Assembly: GCA_031267005.1 (NCBI GenBank)
Contig: JAIRZX010000200.1
Coordinates: forward strand, 1-12,676
Origin: Deltaproteobacteria bacterium
Lineage (GTDB): Bacteria; Desulfobacterota; Desulfarculia; Adiutricales; Adiutricaceae
DNA length: 12,676 nucleotides
Direction: 5' to 3'
The position numbers and the translations under genes were made by a program. Under the pieces are notes generated by a model that was given only the letters and a program-made list of their open reading frames with translations, made no database searches and was not told where the DNA came from. Positions 7,453 through 12,676 of the stretch are shown here, piece by piece; positions within the stretch are counted from its first letter, which is position 1, and the number at the start of each line of letters is the position of its first letter.

Positions 7453-7753
7453 CCACGCTGCCCCACAAGGCTTCCGAAAGCGTGGCCGCAGGAGCCCCCG
7501 TTCGTCGCCGCCGCCCGGGCAGCGGCTCCGCCAGGGCTCCCTGGTAGGGCTGGACAGCGTCCCTGGCTTCGCCGGACTCCTTGCGAAGTCCGCTTCGCCA
7601 GGCTTCCCTCGGTGGCCAGAACAGAGGTCGCCGGCATCGCCAGGATTCCGTTCGAAGAAGGCTTCGGCAGTCCGCCTTCAGGCGGCGCCTTCTCCGCAAC
7701 TCACTTCCCGGCCCCGCTACCGGGACGCGGCTCCCGCCGCCCGGCAAGGCGGC
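7453..7753. other. Series of hairpins, possible structured RNA or decayed sequence
   Basis: Consecutive inverted repeats: CCACGCT/AGCGTGG (7453-7459, 7479-7485), GGAGCC/GGCTCC (7491-7496, 7524-7529), CCAGGG/CCCTGG (7531-7536, 7539-7544), a two-tier hairpin CCTGGC/GCCAGG (7562-7567, 7597-7602) enclosing CGGACT/AGTCCG (7573-7578, 7587-7592), CCGCC/GGCGG with a TTCA loop (7672-7685), and GCCGCC/GGCGGC (7736-7741, 7748-7753). I recognise no known RNA family; GC-rich DNA yields many short stems by chance. Confidence 0.3.
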
Positions 7754-7856
7754 CCGGCCTAGGCGAAGTTCCAGAAGCCCGGGGCGGCTTACGGCCGTTC
7801 TTCACTGCCGCGCCTTCAGCGGCCGGGGAACCCACGCCCCAGGCCGCAGTTTGCCG

Positions 7857-7885
7857 TTGACATCTAAGCCAATTCCGCCTAAACT
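7857..7885 (+). promoter_or_regulatory. σ70-type promoter of the Ni/Co uptake operon
   Basis: A perfect TTGACA (7857-7862), a 17-bp spacer and TAAACT (7880-7885, 4/6), in an AT-rich pocket. The start near 7892 leaves a leader of about 215 nt. A 10-bp palindrome, CTTCATGAAG (7904-7913), follows at about +12. No NikR-type GTATGA/TCATAC pair is seen. Confidence 0.65.
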
Positions 7886-7917
7886 CACAAAAATCTGAGC
7901 AACCTTCATGAAGAAGG

Positions 7918-8077
7918 GGGCGGGCCGCGGGACGCGGCCCGAAGGCCGCCGGGGCCTCCGGCGCCTGTATTTCTTTGCGCGGCCCGGCCGCAGTCCCCAC
8001 ATCCGTACCCGGCCACGAAGGCCGCCCATGCCGTTTCCCGGTTTTCCGGGATAAACGGGACGGGGCGGTTTTTTTTT
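7918..8077 (+). promoter_or_regulatory. Candidate riboswitch/attenuator leader of the Ni/Co operon
   Basis: The leader contains GGGCGG twice (7918-7923 and 8063-8068) and a single CCGCCC (8022-8027) that can pair with only one of them. Pairing with the upstream copy encloses about 100 nt holding a hairpin CGCCGG/CCGGCG (7947-7952, 7958-7963); this looks like an aptamer closed by its first stem. Pairing with the downstream copy builds the terminator directly ahead of the first gene. The alternative hairpin GGCC/GGCC (8011-8014, 8020-8023) also overlaps the terminator arm. Metal or cobalamin riboswitches commonly control such transporters, but I cannot match this leader to the NiCo (czcD) or cobalamin consensus by eye. 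Confidence 0.45.
8022..8077 (+). terminator. Intrinsic terminator inside the Ni/Co operon leader
   Basis: Outer stem CCGCCC (8022-8027) with GGGCGG (8063-8068). Nested inside it is an 11-bp stem, 8031-8041 with 8046-8050 plus 8053-8058, with a TTTT loop and a 2-nt AT bulge. Nine T (8069-8077) follow the outer stem without a gap. It ends 31 nt before the first start codon, so it can only act as a conditional stop for the operon. Confidence 0.65.
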
Positions 8078-8108
8078 GCCCCCCCCACCGAAAAAGGATT
8101 GCCTCACA

Positions 8109-8912
8109 ATGAGAAAGACCCTGCTCCAGCCGGCCGCCGTTTTCGCGGCCATCGCCCTAGCCTTCTGCGCGGCGGCCCCCGCCTATGCCCATTTCGGCAT
8201 GGTCATACCCTCCAAGCCCACCGTGACGGACGCGGCCGACTCCCAGGTGGACTTCGACATAAAGTTCTGGCACCCGTTCGAGAACAACGGCATGACGCTC
8301 GCTAAGCCCGTCTCCTTCAAGGTCTACTCCGACGGCAAGGCCACCGACGCTCTGGCGGACCTCAAGGAGAAGAAAACGGGCGATCTCGTAACCTGGAGCT
8401 ACTCTTGGAAAGCGGCCCGGCCCGGCGTCGCGGCCTTCGTGCTGGAACCCCAACCGTACTGGGAGCCCGCCGAAGACAAGTTCATCATCCACTACACCAA
8501 GGCCTACGTGGACGCCTTCGGCGACGACGAGGGCTGGAACGAGCCCTTGGGCATAAAGACCGAGATAGTCCCCCGGGCCAAGCCAGGCGGCGTGTACGCG
8601 GGCAACACGTTCGTAGGCAAGGTGCTCCTTGACGGGAAGGCGGTCCCGAACGGGGAGGTCGAGGTAGAGTGGTACCCGGGCCCGGACAGGAAAGGCGACG
8701 CCCCCTCCGAGTCCATGGTGACCCAAGTGACGCTGACCGACGAGAACGGCAACTTCGCCTTCACGCCACCCGCTCCGGGCTGGTGGGGATTCGCGGCTTT
8801 GAACGACGCCGACTACAAGCTAAAGTCCGACGGCCAGGACAAGGACGTCGAGCTCGGGGCCGTCCTGTGGGTCTACTTCCACGAGTTCAGGCCCTCGGAG
8901 GCTGCCCAGTGA
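8109..8912 (+). CDS. nikK: DUF4198 periplasmic metal-uptake protein (NikK type)
   Basis: A 267-residue secreted DUF4198 protein, the additional periplasmic component found with NikL and NikM/CbiM in nickel/cobalt transporters. The signal peptide is residues 1-27 with an AYA cleavage site, so the mature protein would begin with His28 (HFGMVIPS). Conserved-looking features include FWHPFENNGM (53-62), His128 in FIIHYTKAY, a β-rich second half with NGNFAFTPPAPGWWGF (213-228), and the closing VYFHEF (255-260). The free N-terminal His and internal His residues are plausible metal ligands. The ATG at 8109 is chosen because AAGGA (8094-8098) lies 10 nt upstream and the signal peptide follows directly; an in-frame TTG at 8076 lies in the T9 tract. 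First gene of the operon; its stop overlaps the next start. Confidence 0.9.
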   Translation: MRKTLLQPAAVFAAIALAFCAAAPAYAHFGMVIPSKPTVTDAADSQVDFDIKFWHPFENNGMTLAKPVSFKVYSDGKATDALADLKEKKTGDLVTWSYSWKAARPGVAAFVLEPQPYWEPAEDKFIIHYTKAYVDAFGDDEGWNEPLGIKTEIVPRAKPGGVYAGNTFVGKVLLDGKAVPNGEVEVEWYPGPDRKGDAPSESMVTQVTLTDENGNFAFTPPAPGWWGFAALNDADYKLKSDGQDKDVELGAVLWVYFHEFRPSEAAQ

Positions 8913-9769
8913 GGGGGAACTGCCTGGCCCGGAACCCGCTCGCCGCCGTTCCGGGGACGCGCGGGGCGGCCCCTGGCCTGACGGGGCTCCGCGCCCCGTC
9001 GTCCGGCGCCGCGGGGCCCCGCGGGCGGAGGGGCGACGCGACGGGGCTCCCCTCGAATGCGCCGACTGCCCCGACACCTGGCGCAGTTACGCTCGGCGGC
9101 CCGGCGCTCGCCGCCTTTGCCCTCGCGCTGTGTTCCGCAATTGCCCCTTCCGCCCCCGCCTTCGCACACGCCGTATACGTGTTCGCCTACGCGAACGGGG
9201 ACGAGATCTGCACCGAGAGCTACTTCACCCGCAAGAACCGCGTAGTCGACGGCCGGATCGCCATGCAGGACGCCTCCGGGACGGAGATCGGATCCGCCTC
9301 GACGGGCGCCGACGGGAACCGCTGCTTCCCGGCGCCCCCCGGCGAAGGCGATTTGAAGTTCGTAGTGCTGGCCGGGGAGGGCCATCGCGGGGAGTTCACG
9401 CTCCCTGCCGCCGACAGGCCCGGCGCGCCCTCGGCCGCCGAAGGCGGGGCGGGGCCCGGCCGGGCCGATCCCGCCGCAACCGGTTCCGGCCCCTCGCCGG
9501 ACGGCGCCGCGGCGGATGGGGCTGGCGCCTCGGGCGAGGCGGCGTCCCCCGGCGCCCCGGCGGGCGTGTCGGAGGAGACCTTGCGCGCAGTCGTCCGAGA
9601 GGAGTTGAAGGCGCAGATAAGCCCCGTCGTCCGCGCCCTGGCCGAGGCCAGGGACGGCGGGACGCCCGGCCTCCGCGAGATAGTGGGCGGCCTGGGCTGG
9701 GTGGCCGGCGTATGCGGCCTCGTCCTGTGGCTCAAGAGAAGGCCGGGGGCCCCCGGCCGGAAGGACTGA
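8909..9769 (+). CDS. nikL: NikL/CbiL-type Ni/Co transport accessory protein
   Basis: A membrane-anchored periplasmic component of the ECF-type Ni/Co transporter. The core is HAVYVFAYANGDEICTESYF (87-106) followed by a carboxypeptidase-regulatory-like β-sandwich (to about 166), then an Ala/Gly/Pro linker (about 167-218), a short charged helix, possibly coiled coil (219-248), and a C-terminal membrane helix (about 262-277) with an Arg/Lys-rich tail. Signal cleavage after SAPAFA would expose His87 as the mature N-terminus. The GTG at 8909 overlaps the upstream TGA by 4 nt (GTGA) and has GGAGG at 8897-8901 with 7-nt spacing, so the start is well supported. This gives an unusually long n-region of about 60 residues before the hydrophobic core. 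Ni versus Co is not decided by the sequence. Confidence 0.88.
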   Translation: MRGNCLARNPLAAVPGTRGAAPGLTGLRAPSSGAAGPRGRRGDATGLPSNAPTAPTPGAVTLGGPALAAFALALCSAIAPSAPAFAHAVYVFAYANGDEICTESYFTRKNRVVDGRIAMQDASGTEIGSASTGADGNRCFPAPPGEGDLKFVVLAGEGHRGEFTLPAADRPGAPSAAEGGAGPGRADPAATGSGPSPDGAAADGAGASGEAASPGAPAGVSEETLRAVVREELKAQISPVVRALAEARDGGTPGLREIVGGLGWVAGVCGLVLWLKRRPGAPGRKD

Positions 9770-9776
9770 TTACAAG

Positions 9777-10436
9777 ATGCACATCTCCGAAGGCGTACTC
9801 TCGGCGCCGGTGCTCCTGACCGGCGCGGCCCTCACACTGGCTGGCCTGGCGGCCGGGCTGAAGGCCGTGAAGGACGAGGACACCCCCAAAGCGGCCGTGC
9901 TGTCTGCCGTCTTCTTCACCGCGTCCCTCATCCACGTGAACATCGGCCCCAGCTCGGCCCACCTCATCCTGAGCGGCCTAATCGGCCTCATGATGGGGAG
10001 GGCGGCCTTCCCGGTCATCTTCTTCGGGCTCCTGCTCCAGGGAATCCTTTTCGGCTTCGGGGGCCTGACCACTTTGGGAGTGAACACCTTCACCATGGCG
10101 GGCCCCGCCGCCCTGTTCGGGACGCTCCTGCGCCCCGGCGTCAACGGCAGGAACCCCGCCGCGGCCTCGGTCTCCGGCTTTATGTGCGGGGCGCTCCCGG
10201 TACTCCTCTCGGGGTTACTCGCGGGCGCCGCCCTGTACTTCTCGGGCGAGCAGGGCCAGTACGTGGCCCTCGCCTGGGCGGTAGTGGCCGGGAACCTCCC
10301 CGTAGCCGTCATCGAAGGAATCGTGTGCATGTTCTGCGTCTCGTTCTTCCGCAAGGTCCGCCCGGATCTTTTGAAGAGCGCGGCTTTCGCCCCGGGGGCG
10401 GCGGGGCCCTCGCCCGCTTTCTCCCCCGCCGACTAG
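9777..10436 (+). CDS. cbiM: CbiM-type Ni/Co ECF transporter substrate-binding membrane protein
   Basis: Integral membrane S component of a cobalt/nickel ECF transporter, 219 residues with about six to seven hydrophobic helices. It begins MHISEGVLSAPVL, the family hallmark: in solved NikM/CbiM structures the metal is held by the N-terminal amine, the His2 backbone and side chain, and a further His, here most likely His62 in GPSSAHLILSG. The stretch GILFGFGGLTTLGVNTFTMA (89-108) is highly typical of the family. AAGGA (9761-9765) precedes the ATG by 11 nt. Only 7 bp separate it from nikL, so they are one operon. The residues after about 205 are a Pro/Ala tail. No cbiQ or cbiO follows: the next gene is on the other strand. 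Family certain; the metal is not. Confidence 0.96.
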   Translation: MHISEGVLSAPVLLTGAALTLAGLAAGLKAVKDEDTPKAAVLSAVFFTASLIHVNIGPSSAHLILSGLIGLMMGRAAFPVIFFGLLLQGILFGFGGLTTLGVNTFTMAGPAALFGTLLRPGVNGRNPAAASVSGFMCGALPVLLSGLLAGAALYFSGEQGQYVALAWAVVAGNLPVAVIEGIVCMFCVSFFRKVRPDLLKSAAFAPGAAGPSPAFSPAD

Positions 10437-10621
10437 GTGCGGAACTGTCCCCGTTCCGGGCGCCGGGGGGCCCGGCCGGGAAACCGAGCGGACGGGTCCC
10501 GGAAGAGACCAGCGGGCGGGCGGCACGGGGGGCCAGGGTGCGGAAGGAGCCGGAAGGGCCCTCCATGCCGACTCCACCCGGAAAGCCGCGCCGCCCCTCC
10601 CCGGCCATGCGGGACGAAGCG

Positions 10622-12145
10622 TTAGAGCCAGTAACGGAGCGGGCGCACGGGAAGGAAACCCCGTCCGTCCGCTATTTCTTCCTCCCTTCGGTATTTAGCG
10701 GGTTTTCGCGGGCCGTCGCTCCGCGGGGTACAGCGGACGAAGCCGCGAAGGGAGCCGCGCGGGGCGGGTGCGCCGCCCAAAAGGCGGAGGGCTTCCGCGG
10801 GCCCGGAAACGTTTGCCCGCCGGTGCGGGGCTCTCGGTACCCGCTCCGGATCCGGGGGCTTCAACCCGAGCTTCTCCCCGAACGCGTATATGACGCGGGA
10901 GAAAACCTCCATCTCGCCGAAGCTGTCGCCCATGCGGTTCAGGACGGCCCGCGGAAAGCCCATGTATTTCACCGTCTCGGCATGGGCGGGCCCGTAGGCC
11001 TTTTCACGGTGGGCTTCCACCCGCCAGAAGAGCCCCGCCGCCCGATCGCGCTCGCCGAACTCCGCCAGGATCTTGCCCAGCGCCCCCGCGGCGGATACGG
11101 CGTCGGGGCTGTCCGGCCCCGAGCACACGTCCAGGGCCTGGGACAAGTCCTCGTGCAATTGCCGCGCCGGTCCGGGTCCGTCCTTGAGCCTCATGACCCT
11201 GAACTGATTCAAGGTGGTGTTTACGGTGCTGGAGTGGCTTGGGCCAAAGACCTTCAGGCAACCCTCCAGCGCCTTGAAGAGCGTGGCGCCCGCTTCCTCC
11301 AGCTCCCCCGCCGAGGACGGGGCTATTCCCAGATGGGTCCTGTACCTCAGGGTGTTCGGATGAACGGGCCCGTACCGGCCCTGCGCCCCAGCCAACGCCC
11401 CGGAAACCGTCTCGCAGGCTTCCCGGCGGCTGCCCGTGGCCGTTAATGCCTTCGCCAACTCGTCCGCCGCGTCGAAGGTCCCCTGGGCCGCAGGCCCCAG
11501 AACCTCGTTGTGGAGGGCGAGCGAGCGCTCCAAAACCTCCCGGGCCCCGGCCAAGTCGCCGGTCCCCGCGAGAGCCTGCCCCTGGCAGGTCAGGCACTTG
11601 AGGGTCCTGGGGCTGTTCCGCCCGAGCGTCTCCAAGGCGCCGGAGCGAGCCCTCGCGTAGGGTTCCGGCGCCTCCTGGAAAAGCCCCAGCCCCAAATGGG
11701 CTGCGGCGAGGTTCATGAGGCTGGTCAAGGTTTTGAAGTGCGTCGGGCAGTAGAGCCTTTCGCGGCAGACAAGCGCCCTCGCGTGAAGCCCCTTCGCGCG
11801 GGCGTGCTCGCCCAGGCTCGCGAAGGCCTCGCCCAGGCTGTCTGCCGCGACGAGCGCGTCGGGGTCGTCGGGCCCCGCCGTCCTCTCAAGCCCCTCCAGG
11901 GAAGGCGACAGCTGCGCCGCGCCACCCCGCTGGTCGCCCAGCGCCAAAAGGGAAACTCCCACGTCGTGCGCGAGAAGGAGCGTCGGGCGAGAATCGGGGC
12001 CGAGGGACGCCTCGGAAGCGGCCAAGCGCTCCTGGAGGACGGGCAAAGCCGCCGCCTAGCCACCGGCAAGGAGGCGCTCCAAGGCCAAAGGGGCACGGGA
12101 CAGGTAAAAGTCTTCCATCATGGGATCGTTTAGCTTGTCTGGCAC
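10622..12145 (-). pseudogene. TPR (kinesin-light-chain-like) protein gene with in-frame amber stop
   Basis: Tetratricopeptide repeat protein with a strict 42-residue period. Counted from the TTG at 12046, the repeat-defining Gly-Pro-type motif recurs at 16, 58, 100, 142, 184, 226, 268, 310 and 352 (e.g. YGPVHPNTL, FGPSHSSTV), nine repeats without an indel. The frame continues upstream in phase past a TAG at 12056-12058 to an ATG-ATG at 12121-12116 and a GTG at 12145. The GTG has AAGGAG (12164-12159) 13 nt upstream, and the restored N-terminus (PDKLNDPMMEDFYLSRAPLA...) flows into the repeats. TAG is an ordinary stop of the pirin and cbiM genes here, so a nonsense mutation or sequencing error is likelier than recoding. 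The last about 80 residues have no TPR pattern. No signal peptide: probably a cytosolic protein-interaction scaffold. Confidence 0.75.
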
Positions 12146-12197
12146 TTGCGTCGTGCTGCTCCTTGTCGGGCGCCCTTCGCGCGTGGCGGGGCCCGTC

Positions 12198-12226
12198 AAA
12201 ACAGTCGAAATGGAGGCTTAAGTCAA
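12198..12226 (-). promoter_or_regulatory. Possible promoter of the TPR gene
   Basis: Minus-strand TTGACT (12226-12221), a 17-bp spacer and TGTTTT (12203-12198, 3/6). It would start transcription near 12191, about 46 nt before the GTG at 12145. The -10 match is weak. Confidence 0.35.
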
Positions 12227-12229
12227 CGG

Positions 12230-12676
12230 GATGGCGACAGCGCAGGCGGTGCGCCGTCCGTTACGGCGGATTCACGATGAGGGGCAGGAACGGTGCCCGA
12301 AAGAGTCACGGCCGGTTCGGGCGCTTCGCCTCGCGCTGCCGGTGGCATGCGGAATGCCTTAAGCAATATTATAATACGTTAGTGTATAGAAATATGTACT
12401 AGTCAATATTGTGGCGCTCAGTTCAGATATCGAGAAAAAATAGTATATAATCAAGGTAAAGATAGGAATATGGAATAATGCGCAAAAGAAAATAAATCTG
12501 GCAGTATTAGATGAATTGGCAACGTTAACTTTTTTTGATCAGCGCAATGTTAACCTTAAAAGTATCGTTACGATTGATTGATACAGTCTGAGTATTCTTC
12601 GTATCCGTCCGCGAGGAGACGCGCCGCCTCCACCCTGCCCTGCCCTCCCCCGCCCAGGCCCGCCCCCCCCCCCCCC
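12230..12676. other. Gene-free contig end with an AT-rich island
   Basis: I find no supported gene upstream of the TPR gene. From about 12361 to 12600 the sequence turns AT-rich (56 G+C in 180 bases at 12421-12600, 31%) within an otherwise very GC-rich contig, then returns to GC-rich sequence. It includes short frames only, none with a start and ribosome binding site. The window closes with CCCTG-type repeats and 14 C in a row, which may be an assembly edge. Confidence 0.6.
12519..12555. repeat. Direct repeat GCAAYGTTAACY with 25-bp period
   Basis: GCAACGTTAACT (12519-12530) and GCAATGTTAACC (12544-12555), each with a palindromic GTTAAC core, centred 25 bp apart in the AT-rich island. TGATCA lies between them, and ATCG-TTA-CGAT (12563-12573) follows. 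This could be an operator pair or part of a replication or insertion site; nothing distinguishes these. Confidence 0.45.

Larger units (their letters stand above)
6645..7856. other. Long gene-free region with repeats and hairpins
   Basis: About 1.2 kb between the Cys-rich gene and the promoter of the metal-uptake operon. Open frames on both strands give Arg/Pro/Gly-rich translations without motifs, and none has a convincing start. The part 6700-6960 is clearly AT-richer than the rest. The content I can support is the 19-bp tandem array and the hairpin series at 7453-7753. Confidence 0.5.

Noticed and set aside
6895..7747. Overlapping minus-strand ORFs of 170 and 225 codons
   Set aside because: Their translations are low-complexity Arg/Gly/Pro/Ser without motif; they overlap the tandem repeat or the hairpin series and lack proper starts.
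7908..8053. 48-codon leader peptide in the Ni/Co leader
   Set aside because: The frame is Arg/Pro-rich as expected from the hairpin-forming GC-rich sequence, its ATG is part of a palindrome, and there is no good Shine-Dalgarno.
8076..8078. TTG start for the NikK protein
   Set aside because: It lies in the nine-T tract of the terminator with no ribosome binding site; the ATG at 8109 with AAGGA begins directly with the signal peptide.
10456..10475. Terminator after cbiM (CCGGGC/GCCCGG hairpin)
   Set aside because: The 6-bp stem is not followed by a T run; GC-rich DNA gives such stems often.
12663..12676. Poly-C tract as a biological homopolymer
   Set aside because: It sits exactly at the contig edge, so an assembly or sequencing artefact is the simpler explanation.

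Overview
The window is a GC-rich bacterial contig. Most genes look like 60-70% GC, and Arg AGG and Ile ATA codons are used freely in them. It has σ70-type promoters, classical signal peptides and anaerobe-style nickel/cobalt uptake genes. This suggests a Gram-negative, probably anaerobic, possibly deltaproteobacterial (Desulfobacterota-like) organism, but nothing seen fixes the taxon. The run of 14 C at the right edge and the open frame at the left edge show that both ends are truncated.

Layout, left to right. (1) The 3' part of a β-class DNA methyltransferase with a C-terminal Mrr-like endonuclease domain (+, 2-1534); it is less GC-rich than its neighbours. (2) A convergent minus-strand pair read from about 3905 down to 1694: a suppressor-of-fused (SUFU) domain protein, then a membrane-anchored metallo-β-lactamase-fold hydrolase of the NAPE-PLD/RomA type, 46 bp apart behind one good promoter. 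(3) About 1.1 kb without genes, holding CCTGC and TCCGG microsatellites and the promoter of (4), a pirin-family gene (+, 4948-5802) that ends in a textbook intrinsic terminator. (5) About 2 kb of largely non-coding DNA containing a secreted cysteine-rich mini-protein (6342-6644), a possible 32-residue small ORF with an ideal ribosome binding site, four copies of a 19-bp tandem repeat, and a run of hairpins. (6) A nickel/cobalt uptake operon (+, 8109-10436): a DUF4198 periplasmic protein (NikK type), NikL/CbiL and CbiM. It has a consensus promoter and a leader of about 215 nt that ends in a terminator just before the first ribosome binding site. (7) A minus-strand tetratricopeptide (TPR) gene with nine exactly spaced 42-residue repeats, interrupted by one in-frame TAG near its start (10622-12145). 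(8) An AT-rich island (about 31% GC over 12421-12600) with short direct repeats, then GC-rich sequence to the contig end.

How the parts relate: the three uptake proteins form the metal-binding side of an ECF-type Ni/Co transporter, but the transmembrane T component (CbiQ) and the ATPase (CbiO) are absent from this locus. The leader can fold in two exclusive ways. A GGGCGG at 7918-7923 and an identical GGGCGG at 8063-8068 can both pair with the same CCGCCC at 8022-8027, and the second pairing builds a terminator ending in nine T. This is the strongest candidate here for an undescribed regulatory system: a metal-sensing riboswitch or attenuator. The SUFU/MBL pair is the second most interesting unit.
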